Notes: generated by a model from the letters alone, not told the origin. A stretch of DNA of 64,000 bases from Providencia huaxiensis (GCF_002843235.3 NZ_CP031123.2:2356001-2420000), one strand, 5' to 3'; shown: positions 49,817 to 60,741, counted from the stretch's first letter. Numbers and translations: made by a program.

Positions 49817-50410
49817 ATGCAAGACTCCCTCTCGACACAACGCCAGCAGGTACGTCAAACAATCCGTCAAGCACGTCGTCAATTAAGCGCTCAGCAGCAA
49901 TATGACGCAGCGGAACAACTCATGCATAATGCATTAAGCCACCCAAAAATTGCACAAGCCAACACTATTGCTTTGTTTCTTTCTTTTGATGGCGAAATTG
50001 ACACAAGGCCACTCATTCATGCGCTCTGGGCTGAAGGTAAACAAGTCTATCTCCCTGTTTTGCACCCCTTTAGTCGCCACCATTTATTGTTTCTTCACTA
50101 TCGCCCCGATAGCCAACTCGTTAAAAATCGATTTAATATTGATGAGCCACCGCTTGATGTCAGAGATGTGCTACCACTCGAAAAATTGGATATCATGCTT
50201 ATCCCATTAGTGGCATTTGATACTCAAGGGCAACGGTTAGGGATGGGAGGTGGGTTTTATGATAGAACGCTTGCTAATTGGCAACAAACCAGGTTTTATC
50301 CCATTGGCCTTGCCCATAATTGCCAACAAGTAGAAAAACTCCCCATAGCTCATTGGGATATTCCTTTACCCGAAATTATTACGCCGCAAAAAATATGGCG
50401 CTGGTCATAA
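49817..50410 (+). CDS. ygfA: 5-formyltetrahydrofolate cyclo-ligase (YgfA)
   Basis: Converts 5-formyl-THF to 5,10-methenyl-THF with ATP. The 197-residue protein has the family blocks RQTIRQARRQLS (substrate/nucleotide-binding basic helix), PLVAFDTQGQRLGMGGGFYDRTLA and IGLAHNCQQ. It lies directly after 6S RNA; in E. coli the two are co-transcribed and ygfA is tied to persister formation. Confidence 0.95.
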   Translation: MQDSLSTQRQQVRQTIRQARRQLSAQQQYDAAEQLMHNALSHPKIAQANTIALFLSFDGEIDTRPLIHALWAEGKQVYLPVLHPFSRHHLLFLHYRPDSQLVKNRFNIDEPPLDVRDVLPLEKLDIMLIPLVAFDTQGQRLGMGGGFYDRTLANWQQTRFYPIGLAHNCQQVEKLPIAHWDIPLPEIITPQKIWRWS

Positions 50411-50448
50411 ACACCCGCGCCATCATTTCACACACTTTTTAGCGTTAC

Positions 50449-51699
50449 TTAGAACAGTAAACGCGCACGAATGGTTCCAGGTAAATCTTTTAATTTCTGG
50501 AGTGCTTCATCTGTTTGGTTTGGCGTTTGCATTAATACATCAATAACCACATAACCTACGTTGCCTGATGTACGTAAGTACTGGCCGACAACGTTAATGT
50601 TATTTTCCGTGAAGACTTGGTTTATGCTATTCAAAATACCTGGACGGTTTTCATGAATATGCAAGAAACGGTTGGTATCTTCAGTATGCACTGGCAAAGA
50701 AACTTCAGGAAAGTTAACCGCAGATAATGTTGAACCATTATCTGAATACTTAGCCAGTTTACTTGCCACTTCTAACCCAATATTTTCTTGAGCTTCTTCT
50801 GTCGAGCCCCCAATGTGCGGTGTTAAAATCACATTGTCGAACTTAATCAATTCAGAGATAAATGGGTCATTAGGGTCATTGTTCGCAGCGGGTTCACTTG
50901 GGAATACATCCACCGCAGCACCTGATAAATGCTTGCTTTCCAACGCGGCTGCCAGTGAAGGGATATCCACGACTGTTCCACGTGATGCGTTAATGAATAT
51001 AGAGCCAGGCTTCATACGGTCGAATTGTTCTTTAGCAAACATATTCTTCGTACTTGGGGTTTCAGGCACATGTAAGCTAACCACATCGCTCATGTTCAGA
51101 AGTTCAGTTAAAGAACGAACTTGAGTTGCATTACCTAAAGGCAGTTTGTTTTCAATATCATAGAAGAAAACATTCATACCGATACCTTCAGCTAAGATCC
51201 CTAACTGAGTACCAATGTGGCCATATCCAACAATCCCAAGACGCTTACCACGCGCTTCAAAACAGCCTTTAGCTTGTTTTTCCCAAATACCGCGGTGTGC
51301 TTGCATATTGGCTTCAGGAATACGACGTAGTAAAAGTAATAATTGGCCTAATACCATTTCTGCAACGGAACGTGTATTTGAAAATGGTGCGTTAAATACA
51401 GGGATACCGCGTTTTGCCGCAGCATCTAAATCAACTTGGTTGGTGCCAATACAAAAGCAACCCACTGCAACGAGTTTTTCTGCTGCAGCGAAAATTTCTT
51501 CAGTAAGATGAGTACGGGAACGGATACCTACAAAACGTGCATCTTTAATCGCTTCTTTTAATTCTTCGTCGGATAACGCACTTTTGTGATATTCAATGTT
51601 GGTGTAGCCCGCGGCTTTTAAGTTATCAACCGCACTTTGGTGCACACCTTCTAGCAGTAAAAATTTAATTTTGTCTTTTTGCAAAGATACCTTAACCAT
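50449..51699 (-). CDS. serA: D-3-phosphoglycerate dehydrogenase
   Basis: Oxidises 3-phosphoglycerate to 3-phosphohydroxypyruvate, the first step of serine synthesis; feedback-inhibited by serine. Of 416 residues (E. coli 410), NAD binding is in GIVGYGHIGTQLG, catalysis uses the Arg in INASRGTVVD, the Glu, and the His in LTPHIGGSTEEAQ, and the ACT domain with the serine site is at about 345-416 (HIHENRPGIL). A long leader with a CRP-like site precedes it. Confidence 0.97.
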   Translation of the reverse strand: MVKVSLQKDKIKFLLLEGVHQSAVDNLKAAGYTNIEYHKSALSDEELKEAIKDARFVGIRSRTHLTEEIFAAAEKLVAVGCFCIGTNQVDLDAAAKRGIPVFNAPFSNTRSVAEMVLGQLLLLLRRIPEANMQAHRGIWEKQAKGCFEARGKRLGIVGYGHIGTQLGILAEGIGMNVFFYDIENKLPLGNATQVRSLTELLNMSDVVSLHVPETPSTKNMFAKEQFDRMKPGSIFINASRGTVVDIPSLAAALESKHLSGAAVDVFPSEPAANNDPNDPFISELIKFDNVILTPHIGGSTEEAQENIGLEVASKLAKYSDNGSTLSAVNFPEVSLPVHTEDTNRFLHIHENRPGILNSINQVFTENNINVVGQYLRTSGNVGYVVIDVLMQTPNQTDEALQKLKDLPGTIRARLLF

Positions 51700-52091
51700 T
51701 TCCCTACCCTATCGTGAACGTACTTAAGATTTATAACAGATGAACCTATGTGTTTGCCTAACATAGCTCAAGAGAGATAACATCCATCTACCTTGAGCTA
51801 TGAAGCGTATACCAACATAGCAAAAAATAGCGCAGTAGCAATACAACCGTTTGCTTAATGGATGCTAAAAAGCGCGAAGAAAAAGAAGTAAAATGGTAGA
51901 AAATCAGGGGTGGTAACACAAAATAAGGATTTTTCCTGTACAATGCCTATTTGTGTGAGATATATCACCAAAATAGCCAGACATTAAAAAAAATAAAATA
52001 AATTTCAAATTGATGATATTTATAAAACTGGTTAATTAATTTAGCTTCTATCAAATCATAGACTAATGACAAAATACCAGTAAAACAAAAA
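51700..52091. other. serA upstream region
   Basis: About 390 bases between the rpiA terminator and serA. It contains one CRP-like site at 51954-51969; Lrp sites are expected from E. coli but not recognisable by eye. No gene seen. Confidence 0.45.
51954..51969. promoter_or_regulatory. CRP-like site upstream of serA
   Basis: TGTGA-GATATA-TCACC matches the CRP consensus in 9 of 10 half-site bases. It lies about 255 bases before serA; CRP and Lrp are known to act far upstream of serA in E. coli. Confidence 0.55.
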
Positions 52092-52117
52092 AACCAGCGG
52101 GTATAACTCCACTGGCT
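52092..52117 (-). terminator. Terminator after rpiA
   Basis: In the minus-strand sense AGCCAGTGG pairs with CCGCTGGTT (two G-U pairs) across an 8-base loop, followed by seven T. It starts 28 bases after the rpiA stop codon. Confidence 0.85.
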
Positions 52118-52144
52118 TATTGGAATAATTAAATATGATATAGA

Positions 52145-52807
52145 TTATAACTTGATGGTTTTAACGCCTTCGTTTGCAGTCCCCATCAATACAACATCAG
52201 CACCGCGATTGGCGAATAACCCAACGGTCACAACCCCCGCAATCCCATTAATCGTATTTTCTAATGCCACAGGGTCAACGATATTTAAATTATGGACATC
52301 TAAAATCACATTGCCGTTGTCTGTAATCACATTTTGACGGTACTCTGGCGTACCACCCAGTTTAACCAATTCACGTGCCACATAGCTACGCGCCATTGGG
52401 ATCACTTCAACAGGCAGTGGGAATTTACCTAGTACATCAACTAACTTAGATTGGTCAACGATACAGACAAAGGTTTTTGCAATTGCGGAAACAATTTTTT
52501 CACGTGTTAAAGCCGCACCACCGCCTTTGATCATATTCATATGGTGGTCAACTTCATCAGCGCCATCAACATAAACATCTAATGAATCCACTTCATTACA
52601 ATCAAATACTGTAATACCCAGTGATTTTAATTTTTGAGTTGATGCTTCTGAGCTTGATACCGCACCTTCTATTTGGCCTTTCATTGTGGCTAATGCATCA
52701 ATGAAGTGTGAAGCCGTTGAACCCGTTCCAACACCAACAATAGTGCCCGGTTTTACGTAATCAAGTGCTGCCCAACCTACCGCTTTTTTTAATTCGTCCT
52801 GAGTCAT
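52145..52807 (-). CDS. rpiA: Ribose-5-phosphate isomerase A
   Basis: Interconverts ribose 5-phosphate and ribulose 5-phosphate. The active-site blocks [39 protein letters not shown] and [13 protein letters not shown] are invariant. I prefer the ATG at 52807 (220 aa; E. coli 219) because AAGG is optimally spaced from it; an ATG two codons earlier is possible. It is divergent from argP and upstream of serA, as in E. coli. Confidence 0.97.
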   Translation of the reverse strand: MTQDELKKAVGWAALDYVKPGTIVGVGTGSTASHFIDALATMKGQIEGAVSSSEASTQKLKSLGITVFDCNEVDSLDVYVDGADEVDHHMNMIKGGGAALTREKIVSAIAKTFVCIVDQSKLVDVLGKFPLPVEVIPMARSYVARELVKLGGTPEYRQNVITDNGNVILDVHNLNIVDPVALENTINGIAGVVTVGLFANRGADVVLMGTANEGVKTIKL

Positions 52808-53010
52808 ACTCATGCCTTTTAAGATTTAATTGAGTCGTGATTAAGGTTATTAATAACTAGTATATACCGGACACCCAATAAGTTGCAGCTTTGTTCGCTG
52901 TATTTATGTCACGGTTCTTGGGATTTACGCCACAACAATAATATTTTTAAGTGTTGCGTGTAAAAATATGGCATAGTGCTTGGTAGAATAACAACAAGGA
53001 GATTTTTTTG

Positions 53011-53922
53011 ATGAAGCGCCCTGACTATCGCGCATTACAAGCACTGGATGCCGTTATCCGTGAACGCGGCTTTGAGCGTGCGGCTCAAAAGCTCTGCATC
53101 ACGCAATCTGCTGTGTCACAACGTATAAAGCAGTTAGAAAACCTGTTTGGGCAACCACTACTTGTGCGTACCGTTCCGCCGCACCCAACTGAACAAGGGC
53201 AAAAACTGCTAGCACTGCTTCATCAAGTTGAATTATTAGAAGAGCAATGGTTAGGTGATGAAAATAGTGGCTCAACCCCGTTGTTACTCTCACTTGCCGT
53301 CAACGCTGACAGCTTGGCAACTTGGTTTCTTCCTGCCCTAAACCCTGTATTAGGCAATAGCCCTATTCGGCTAAACATTCAGGTTGAAGATGAAACACGG
53401 ACTCAAGAACGTTTAAGACGCGGCGAGGTGGTCGGCGCTATCAGTATTCAACCCCAAGCCTTACCGGGTTGTTTAGTCGATAAACTTGGCGCACTGGACT
53501 ATATTTTTGTTGCGTCACCTGGCTTTGCGGCAAAATACTTCCCTGATGGTGTGACTCGCTCTTCGTTATTAAAAGCACCTGCGGTTGCTTTCGACCATCT
53601 AGACGATATGCACCAAGCCTTCGTACAACAAAACTTTGGTTTGTCACCGGGCAGTGTTCCATGCCATATCGTGAACTCCTCGGAAGCCTTTGTGCAGTTA
53701 GCGAAACAAGGTTCTACCTGCTGTATGATCCCACATTTGCAGATAGCCAGTGAATTAGCGAATGGTGAATTGGTTGATTTAACCCCGGGGTTATGTCAGC
53801 GACGGATGCTTTACTGGCACCGCTTCGCACCTGAAAGCCGTACAATGAAAAATGTGACTGACGCCCTATTAAAAACGGGGCGCCAGATGTTAAAACAAGA
53901 AGATGAACCCGCAAAAAGCTAG
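53011..53922 (+). CDS. argP: LysR-type regulator ArgP (IciA)
   Basis: Activates argO in response to arginine; lysine blocks release of polymerase. At 303 aa from the ATG at 53011 (AGGAG upstream), it has an N-terminal winged helix ([33 protein letters not shown]) and a C-terminal effector domain. Its target argO lies two genes downstream. Its TAG overlaps the TAG of convergent yggE in the shared tetranucleotide CTAG. Confidence 0.95.
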   Translation: MKRPDYRALQALDAVIRERGFERAAQKLCITQSAVSQRIKQLENLFGQPLLVRTVPPHPTEQGQKLLALLHQVELLEEQWLGDENSGSTPLLLSLAVNADSLATWFLPALNPVLGNSPIRLNIQVEDETRTQERLRRGEVVGAISIQPQALPGCLVDKLGALDYIFVASPGFAAKYFPDGVTRSSLLKAPAVAFDHLDDMHQAFVQQNFGLSPGSVPCHIVNSSEAFVQLAKQGSTCCMIPHLQIASELANGELVDLTPGLCQRRMLYWHRFAPESRTMKNVTDALLKTGRQMLKQEDEPAKS

Positions 53923-54653
53923 CGTTTTAATTCAAATACCACATCGACTTGGTCATTAAAATCAATACTCTGTTGTTCATAGGTCTCATCAATCTTGAGG
54001 TCTTGAGCAACAGAGGCTTTCATCGCCCCACCATAATTTCTTTCAGCCATTGGGTATGGCACCGCGGCTGGCGCATTATAGTTAATGCTATACACAGGAC
54101 CTAACTGGACATTAAAGCCTTTTGCTAAGATATTGGCTTGTTCTGTCGCATTTTTAATCGCTTGAGACCGTGCTTCATCACGATACTGTTGCGGGTTAGC
54201 CACACCAAACTGTACTGAGTTGATTTCATTGAGACCTGCGGCTAAAGCACCATCTAACAAGACATTAAGTTGGTCTAATTTCTTCACTTCCACTTCAACA
54301 GAACGTGTTGCCGTGTAGCCTTCGATGGTTGATTTTTGCTTCACGCTACTGTAATCATATTTAGGCTGAGTTCGCACATTTGCCGCGTTGATATCTTCTT
54401 TTTCAATGCCATTTTTCTTAAGAAACTCAAAATACTCTGCAACTCGCTTATCGACGCCAGCTTTCGCAGCTGCCGCATCTTTTGCAGTGACTGTCACAAG
54501 AATGTTCAGCGTCGCCATATCTGGAGTCGCTTTCACTATTGCATTACCCGAAGTTGTAATGTGTGGGCCATTGGGTAACGGGTCAGCCAAAGACATGGTA
54601 GGAACCGCAGCACCTGCTACCATCGCAGCTAAAACTAAAGATTTTAATTTCAC
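53919..54653 (-). CDS. yggE: Periplasmic SIMPL-domain (DUF541) protein YggE
   Basis: A 244-residue exported protein linked to oxidative stress tolerance in E. coli. A signal peptide (about 1-23, ending MSLA) precedes the SIMPL domain with [21 protein letters not shown] and [19 protein letters not shown] choose the GTG at 54653 because GGGAGG lies 4 bases before it; the open frame extends four codons upstream without ribosome binding site support. Its stop codon interlocks with that of argP. Confidence 0.93.
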   Translation of the reverse strand: MKLKSLVLAAMVAGAAVPTMSLADPLPNGPHITTSGNAIVKATPDMATLNILVTVTAKDAAAAKAGVDKRVAEYFEFLKKNGIEKEDINAANVRTQPKYDYSSVKQKSTIEGYTATRSVEVEVKKLDQLNVLLDGALAAGLNEINSVQFGVANPQQYRDEARSQAIKNATEQANILAKGFNVQLGPVYSINYNAPAAVPYPMAERNYGGAMKASVAQDLKIDETYEQQSIDFNDQVDVVFELKR

Positions 54654-54805
54654 AGAACCTCCCAAGAAAATTATTTATCGCTAAAAAAGGGATAATTGGT
54701 AATAAACTATCCCTGAGCTCAATTTAACAGTAACACATGAAACAAAAAGTACAGTCAGAATAATGAGAAATTGAACTTTATTGCTTGTCTGTTGAAGATA
54801 TATTG

Positions 54806-55441
54806 TTATTGAGAAATCAAACCGAGTCCCTTAAGCCCCTGTATCGCAAGTTGAAATGCAATAAACCACATCACACTCCCCACGAAAATGTTAATAATGC
54901 GCTGTGAACGCGGTTTATTTAACACAGGTGAAAACCAAGCAGCAAGTATCGCCAATGCAAAGAACCACACAAATGACGCCGTTAGTGCTCCAGCCGTAAA
55001 CCAAGGTCGTAACTGGTTTTCTAGCTGTCCACCGACACTACCTAGAACCACAAAGGTGTCTAAATAAACATGAGGATTCAGCCAAGTGACGGCAAACAGT
55101 GTAACAATCACTTTCCACCTTGTGATAGCCCGGCTTTCCGTTTGAAGTATGACCTCATCAGGGCTGAACGCTGTACGAAACGCACCATAGCCATACCACA
55201 TAAGAAATGCTACGCCAGCCCACGTGATCAATTGCATTAATATTTCAGACTGGCTGAGTAAAGCACTGCCACCAAACACACCTGCGATAATTAAAACGGT
55301 ATCACTTAAAGCGCATAATAATGCACTCATTAAATGAAACTGCTTTCGGCTTCCTTGCTGTAAGACAAATGCGTTCTGTGGTCCTAAAGGTAATATCATT
55401 GCAGCACCTAATAGCGCACCCTGTAAATAGATCGAAAACAT
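54806..55441 (-). CDS. argO: L-arginine exporter ArgO
   Basis: A 211-residue LysE-family exporter with about six membrane helices. The family signature [19 protein letters not shown] is at residues 12-30, and [19 protein letters not shown] lies mid-protein. It exports arginine and toxic analogues such as canavanine. ArgP, encoded nearby, is the known activator. Confidence 0.95.
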   Translation of the reverse strand: MFSIYLQGALLGAAMILPLGPQNAFVLQQGSRKQFHLMSALLCALSDTVLIIAGVFGGSALLSQSEILMQLITWAGVAFLMWYGYGAFRTAFSPDEVILQTESRAITRWKVIVTLFAVTWLNPHVYLDTFVVLGSVGGQLENQLRPWFTAGALTASFVWFFALAILAAWFSPVLNKPRSQRIINIFVGSVMWFIAFQLAIQGLKGLGLISQ

Positions 55442-55600
55442 GTATTAATTCCAATTTTTTATTCAATTAATATGCATGAATATTAGCGATAAAAAGTTAT
55501 TAGTGGAAATGATTAAGTCTAATAGGTCATAAGTATCACTTATAACCAAAAATGCATCGGTAAGAAAAATATCGGGGTGGAAATATAGGAGTGAGAAATG

Positions 55601-55631
55601 AATAAGAGCCCATCGAAGACAGGCTCTTATT
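55601..55631 (-). terminator. Hairpin after mscS
   Basis: AATAAGAGCC (55601-55610) pairs perfectly with GGCTCTTATT (55622-55631), 11-base loop, 35 bases after the mscS stop codon. Confidence 0.7.
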
Positions 55632-55665
55632 TTCAGTGAAACTGCTGAATATGACTTTCTAAATA

Positions 55666-56538
55666 TTACTCTGCAGCATCTTGCTTGATAGGCGCATTTT
55701 GCTTATGAACATGAACATCCATTTGTGGGAATGGGATACCAATATTATGTTTGTCCAGAGCGCGCTTAAACTCTTCTAGCAAATCCCAATATACAGGCCA
55801 TGCATCACCATTAGTGGTCCAAAAACGCACTAAATAATTTAATGATGACGGAGCCATATCATGTAAACGGATAGTGACGCCTTTAGCATGCTGAATACGG
55901 CTATCCGCAGCGACGATATCACCTAATACTTTTTTCACCACATCAATATCAGAATCATAAGCAACACCCACAATAATATCTTGACGGCGATTAGGCTCAC
56001 GACTGGTATTAATGATGTTATCAGCAATTATCTTCCCATTAGGAATAACAATAATACGGTCATCTGCGGTTCTTAACGTCGTTGAAAATATTTGTACATT
56101 TTGCACTGTGCCTTCAACAGCACCGATTGAGACATACTCCCCCGCTTTTAGTGGCCTAAATACCACCAGCAACACACCTGCCGCAAAGTTACCCAGCGAG
56201 TTTTGTAATGCTAAGCCAACAGCTAAACCGGCCGCACCCATTACCGCGATCACAGAAGCAGTTTGTACGCCAATTTTCCCTAATACCGCAATTAAGGTGA
56301 ATGCAACAATGGTATAACGTGCTATCGCTGATAAAAAGTCACTGACTGTTGAATCAATACCTTTCATGGTCATCACGCGATGTAAACCACGCCCGACCCA
56401 TTTTGCAATCATCATCCCGACAATCAAGATAACAATTGCAGACACGATATTCACAGCATACTGAACTAACAGATCTTGGTTTGCCACAAACCAATTCGTT
56501 GCATCATTCAACGCGCCTGTAACATCATCAGTATTCAT
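55666..56538 (-). CDS. mscS: Small-conductance mechanosensitive channel MscS
   Basis: A heptameric inner-membrane channel that opens on hypo-osmotic shock. From the ATG at 56538 (AAAGGG upstream) it has 290 aa, against 286 in E. coli. The pore helix TM3 is visible as VIAVMGAAGLAVGLALQNSLGN with the glycine/alanine packing pattern, followed by the beta domain (VGVAYDSDIDVVKKVL). A TTG at 56562 is in frame but unlikely. In E. coli fbaA is next upstream; here yacL is. Confidence 0.95.
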   Translation of the reverse strand: MNTDDVTGALNDATNWFVANQDLLVQYAVNIVSAIVILIVGMMIAKWVGRGLHRVMTMKGIDSTVSDFLSAIARYTIVAFTLIAVLGKIGVQTASVIAVMGAAGLAVGLALQNSLGNFAAGVLLVVFRPLKAGEYVSIGAVEGTVQNVQIFSTTLRTADDRIIVIPNGKIIADNIINTSREPNRRQDIIVGVAYDSDIDVVKKVLGDIVAADSRIQHAKGVTIRLHDMAPSSLNYLVRFWTTNGDAWPVYWDLLEEFKRALDKHNIGIPFPQMDVHVHKQNAPIKQDAAE

Positions 56539-56680
56539 ATATATATACCCTTTAGGATCCAATTATCAATATTAACCCCAACCAGTAAATCTTTAAAAAA
56601 ACGTTTAATGGTTGGCCGTACATTGCAAATAATAGCGATGATTCATTAAAACACAAAACAAATCACTAAATAAAATTATT

Positions 56681-57046
56681 CTATCTATTTTCTATAACAA
56701 AAATTCGATAATCCTTTAGCATTAATAAGAAGTCATCAGTGCCGCAAAATGCAACACTTTCATTATCATAATAACTCATTCCTTCTTCCAACCCTTCAGT
56801 TTCAAATGATAATTGGTTGGCGCGGATCATCACTTCTTCATCATCAAGCAACAATGTATATTCGTGGCCAATAAGCTCCCATTGTTTTTCACTGCCTTTG
56901 ATTTTTTCGTAATTTTCTTCAATAGCATCTAACAGACTAAGGTCATTTTTGACCTCTTCATTAAGCCAATATCCAATAGCCTCATGATCCATCGAGAATT
57001 TAGCGGAGATAGCTCCGGTGATATCTTGGAAAAATTGGTAGTCCAT
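56681..57046 (-). CDS. yacL: YacL (UPF0231) protein
   Basis: A 121-residue acidic protein of the UPF0231 family. E. coli YacL is 120 aa and shares MDYxFxxDITG, the GHEYTL segment and EEVMIRANQLxFE...EEGMSYYDxES. It is encoded next to acnB, as here. The function is unknown. Confidence 0.92.
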   Translation of the reverse strand: MDYQFFQDITGAISAKFSMDHEAIGYWLNEEVKNDLSLLDAIEENYEKIKGSEKQWELIGHEYTLLLDDEEVMIRANQLSFETEGLEEGMSYYDNESVAFCGTDDFLLMLKDYRIFVIENR

Positions 57047-57086
57047 ATGCAGTCCCTCTACTCTTGCGTTATTGACGCTAGTATAA

Positions 57087-57287
57087 CGCGAGTCAAACCG
57101 CTTTGTTGAGAGGTATTACCAACAGAAAAAATAAAATTGAGTAATGACGTGCAAAAGCATATTGAACAACAAGGTATAAAAATTATCGAAGAGCCGGTGA
57201 ATCGGACTGGTGCTACTGGAGCAATTAGATCTATTTACTTACGTGATGTCGATTTAAATTTAATCGAAATTTCTGAATATATTTAGC
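57087..57287 (+). pseudogene. C-terminal remnant of a VOC/glyoxalase-family gene
   Basis: An open frame ending at TAG 57285-57287 encodes QKHIEQQGIKIIEEPVNRTG, then SIYLRDVDLNLIEISEYI. This is the standard C-terminal third of VOC proteins (the EGPVxRTGATGPIxSIYFRDPDGNLIEIS pattern). No intact N-terminal half precedes it: the frame is closed by TAA at 57084-57086 and the yacL start is at 57046. A short GTG-started peptide from 57150 is conceivable, but decay is likelier. It lies between divergent yacL and the acnB terminator. Confidence 0.8.
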
Positions 57288-57307
57288 GAATACACCCAAT
57301 TAAAAAA

Positions 57308-57327
57308 GGCCCCTAACATTAGGAGCC
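57308..57327 (-). terminator. Terminator after acnB
   Basis: In the minus-strand sense GGCTCCTA pairs with TAGGGGCC (one U-G pair) across a 4-base loop, followed by a six-T run. It lies 22 bases after the acnB stop codon. Confidence 0.8.
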
Positions 57328-57348
57328 TCCATAATTAATATTACCTTA

Positions 57349-59946
57349 TTACACGGCTGTTTGGAAAATCACGCCATCCGCTTTTTCGGTATATTGTGAT
57401 AACTGGTCAAAGTTCAAGTAACGGTAGGTATCCGCTGCTGTTTCATCGACCTTATCCATAAATTGCAGATATTCTGCTGGTGTTGGTAAACGACCTAATA
57501 AAGAGGCTACCGCTGCCAGTTCTGCTGATGCGAGGTAAACATTCGCACCTGTCCCTAAACGGTTCGGGAAGTTACGCGTTGAAGTGGAAACGACCGTTGC
57601 TCCATCAGCTACACGTGCTTGGTTACCCATACACAGTGAACACCCTGGAACTTCAATACGCGCACCACTCTTACCAAAGACGCTGTAGTAACCTTCTTCA
57701 GTTAATTGTGCTGCGTCCATCTTAGTTGGTGGCGCAACCCATAAACGCGTTGGTAATTGGCCTTTGTGGGAATCCAATAACTTACCTGCTGCACGGAAGT
57801 GGCCAATGTTTGTCATACAAGAACCGATGAAGACTTCATCAATTTTCTCGTTTTGCACATCAGACAATAAACGTGCGTCATCTGGGTCATTTGGTGCACA
57901 CAGAATTGGCTCTTTGATGTCATTCAGGTCAATTTCAATGACTGCTGCGTATTCCGCATCTGCATCACCTTCTAGCAGTTGTGGATCCGCTAACCAGCTT
58001 TCCATCCCTTTGATACGGCGTTCAATAGTACGACGATCACCATAGCCTTCTGCTATCATCCATTTTAATAGAACGATATTCGATTGCAGGTATTCGATAA
58101 TTGGCGCTTTATCTAATTTGATAGTACAACCCGCTGCTGAACGCTCTGCTGACGCATCCGCTAATTCAAACGCTTGTTCAACTTTCAGCTCAGGCAAACC
58201 TTCGATTTCTAAGATACGGCCAGAGAAAATGTTTTTCTTACCTTTTTTCTCTACGGTCAGTAAACCATCTTTGATTGCATACAGTGGGATTGCATGAACA
58301 AGGTCACGTAATGTGATACCCGGCTGCATTTCACCTTTAAAGCGAACCAGTACTGACTCAGGCATATCCAGAGGCATTACCCCTGTTGCTGCAGCAAATG
58401 CGACCAAACCAGAACCCGCAGGGAATGAAATACCAATTGGGAAGCGCGTATGGGAGTCACCACCTGTACCGACGGTATCAGGTAATAGCATACGGTTTAA
58501 CCAAGAGTGAATAATACCATCGCCTGGACGCAGAGAAACACCACCACGGTTCATGATGAAATCAGGTAAGGTATGGTGCGTTGTGACGTCAACAGGCTTT
58601 GGATACGCAGCAGTGTGGCAGAATGACTGCATAACCAAATCTGCAGAGAAACCAAGACAAGCCAAGTCTTTCAGCTCATCACGGGTCATTGGGCCAGTTG
58701 TATCTTGTGAACCTACAGAGGTCATTTTTGGCTCACAGTATTCACCAGGGCGAATACCTGGGCGACCGCAAGCACGACCAACCATTTTTTGTGCTAATGA
58801 GAAACCACGGTTGCTTTGTGCAACGGATTTCGCGTGACGGAATACATCTGTTGCTTCTAAGCCCAGAGATTCACGTGCTTTGCTGGTTAAACCACGGCCG
58901 ATAATCAGTGGAATACGACCACCCGCACGGACTTCGTCAATCAGCACATCTGTTTTTAATTCGAATGTTTCGAGTAGCTCACCCGTTTCATGGTTACGCA
59001 CTTCACCTTTAAATGGATAGATGTCAATTACATCACCCATATTCAGTTTAGAAACGTCCACTTCAATTGGTAATGCGCCCGCATCTTCCATTGTATTAAA
59101 GAAGATGGGTGCAATTTTGCCGCCCAATACTACCCCACCGCCACGTTTATTTGGCACAAATGGAATATCGTCACCCATAAACCATAGCACGGAGTTAGTC
59201 GCTGATTTACGAGAAGAACCAGTACCGACAACGTCACCCACGTAAGCTAGTGGGAAACCTTTCTTATTCAGCGCATCAATTTGCTTGATTGGGCCAACAT
59301 TACCCGCATCGTCTGGTTCAATACCATCGCGTGCGTTTTTCAGCATTGCTAATGCGTGTAATGGGATATCTGGACGTGACCATGCATCAGGAGCTGGCGA
59401 TAAGTCATCTGTGTTAGTTTCACCAGTCACTTTGAACACAGTTACGGTCATTTTTTCAGCTAACGCAGGGCGCTCTTTGAACCACTCGGCATTTGCCCAT
59501 GATTCAATAACTTGTTTCGCGTGAACATTTCCCGCTTTCGCTTTTTCTTCCACGTCGTAGAAGTTATCAAACATCAGTAAGGTGTGGGAAAGTGCTTTAG
59601 CGGCGATTGGCGCAAGTTTTTCGTCATCCAACGCTTCAATTAGTGCATGGATGTTATATCCGCCCTGCATAGTCCCTAGCAGTTCAATGGCTTTTTCAGG
59701 GGAGATAAGAGAAGAGGAAGTTTCGCCTTTAGCTATCGCGGCTAAAAATCCAGCTTTTACGTACGCTGCTTCGTCAACACCAGGGGGGACGCGGTTGGTC
59801 AGCAGGTCTAACAGGAAATCTTCTTCACCTTTGGGTGGGTTTTTGAGTAACTCTACCAGTGCAGCTACTTGTGACGCATCTAATGGCTTAGGGACAATCC
59901 CTTGAGCGGCACGCTCGGCTACGTGCTTACGGTATTCTTCTAGCAC
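57349..59946 (-). CDS. acnB: Aconitate hydratase B
   Basis: Isomerises citrate and isocitrate in the TCA cycle; also hydrates 2-methyl-cis-aconitate in the methylcitrate cycle, linking it to prpBCD. The 865 residues equal E. coli AcnB. An N-terminal HEAT-like domain (1-160) comes first. The [4Fe-4S] cysteines are in [12 protein letters not shown] and [11 protein letters not shown]. coli has lpd-acnB-yacL; here a VOC gene and a toxin cassette lie between lpdA and acnB. Confidence 0.98.
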   Translation of the reverse strand: MLEEYRKHVAERAAQGIVPKPLDASQVAALVELLKNPPKGEEDFLLDLLTNRVPPGVDEAAYVKAGFLAAIAKGETSSSLISPEKAIELLGTMQGGYNIHALIEALDDEKLAPIAAKALSHTLLMFDNFYDVEEKAKAGNVHAKQVIESWANAEWFKERPALAEKMTVTVFKVTGETNTDDLSPAPDAWSRPDIPLHALAMLKNARDGIEPDDAGNVGPIKQIDALNKKGFPLAYVGDVVGTGSSRKSATNSVLWFMGDDIPFVPNKRGGGVVLGGKIAPIFFNTMEDAGALPIEVDVSKLNMGDVIDIYPFKGEVRNHETGELLETFELKTDVLIDEVRAGGRIPLIIGRGLTSKARESLGLEATDVFRHAKSVAQSNRGFSLAQKMVGRACGRPGIRPGEYCEPKMTSVGSQDTTGPMTRDELKDLACLGFSADLVMQSFCHTAAYPKPVDVTTHHTLPDFIMNRGGVSLRPGDGIIHSWLNRMLLPDTVGTGGDSHTRFPIGISFPAGSGLVAFAAATGVMPLDMPESVLVRFKGEMQPGITLRDLVHAIPLYAIKDGLLTVEKKGKKNIFSGRILEIEGLPELKVEQAFELADASAERSAAGCTIKLDKAPIIEYLQSNIVLLKWMIAEGYGDRRTIERRIKGMESWLADPQLLEGDADAEYAAVIEIDLNDIKEPILCAPNDPDDARLLSDVQNEKIDEVFIGSCMTNIGHFRAAGKLLDSHKGQLPTRLWVAPPTKMDAAQLTEEGYYSVFGKSGARIEVPGCSLCMGNQARVADGATVVSTSTRNFPNRLGTGANVYLASAELAAVASLLGRLPTPAEYLQFMDKVDETAADTYRYLNFDQLSQYTEKADGVIFQTAV

Positions 59947-60387
59947 GACGTTCTCCTCGCTTCATTGTAATTTGTATACCCGGCTGTCTGCACCATACTG
60001 ACAAAATTATCATCCGGTGCCAGGTCAGAGGAATTTGCTCGCATAATCTCAATGGCGGTAAAATTATGCCCAGCTTCGGGCGATCAGCATAGCAGAATTT
60101 AAACGTAATGTTAATTCATTCACAAGAAAGCAACATTTAACTACTAACTTTACGCCTTAACACTTCATTACTGGTTATTTTTCAGCTTAAGATACTATTA
60201 ATCATCGTAAAATGCCGAAAAAACCATACTTTTTATAATGCATTTTAAAATTTAAAGCACCCTAATTAGTGCCTTTTTTCATCAGCTATCACAAATTATA
60301 TTTTTTATCGCAATTTTATTTATATTACTAATTGATAAGGTAAATCATTGCGATTGGTTTTAATCCTTTTAAAGGTTTTAATGGATT
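59947..60387. other. acnB upstream region
   Basis: 441 bases between the VOC gene end and acnB. It should hold the acnB promoter; CRP, ArcA or RyhB-related signals are expected from E. coli, but none is clear by eye. No gene seen. Confidence 0.4.
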
Positions 60388-60741
60388 TTACCGCCCTTTT
60401 AAACCAATTAAATTGCCAAACGGGTCTTCAAGTTGGCACATTCGGTTGTTACCATCTATTAACATTGGCCCGCGGTACAGTTTTGCCCCTAGTTGAGTGA
60501 AATGCTCAAAAGCCAAATCAAAATTATCGACTTGCCAATACAATACCGTTCCTTTTTTCCCTTCACTGACTTTTTTATCCGCTTGCACCACCTCTATCGT
60601 GAAGTCTCCGACATGCAGTAAGGTGAAATCAAATTCAGGCAAGTATTCTGCCTTTGCTTGTGGAAAAGCTTGCTGATACCAAGCCAAACCTGCTTGAACA
60701 TCAGGGACATGAATTAAAATTGCAGTGGGTTTTAGTTCCAT
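60388..60741 (-). CDS. VOC-superfamily (glyoxalase/dioxygenase fold) protein
   Basis: A 117-residue protein with two beta-alpha-beta-beta-beta modules. The candidate metal ligand His10 (ILIHVPDV) and the C-terminal QLEDPFGNLIGLKG, with an acidic residue at the second metal position, fit the family. It may be a lyase, isomerase or resistance protein; substrate not inferable. It is a single gene, unrelated in detail to the VOC remnant at 57087. Confidence 0.8.
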   Translation of the reverse strand: MELKPTAILIHVPDVQAGLAWYQQAFPQAKAEYLPEFDFTLLHVGDFTIEVVQADKKVSEGKKGTVLYWQVDNFDLAFEHFTQLGAKLYRGPMLIDGNNRMCQLEDPFGNLIGLKGR

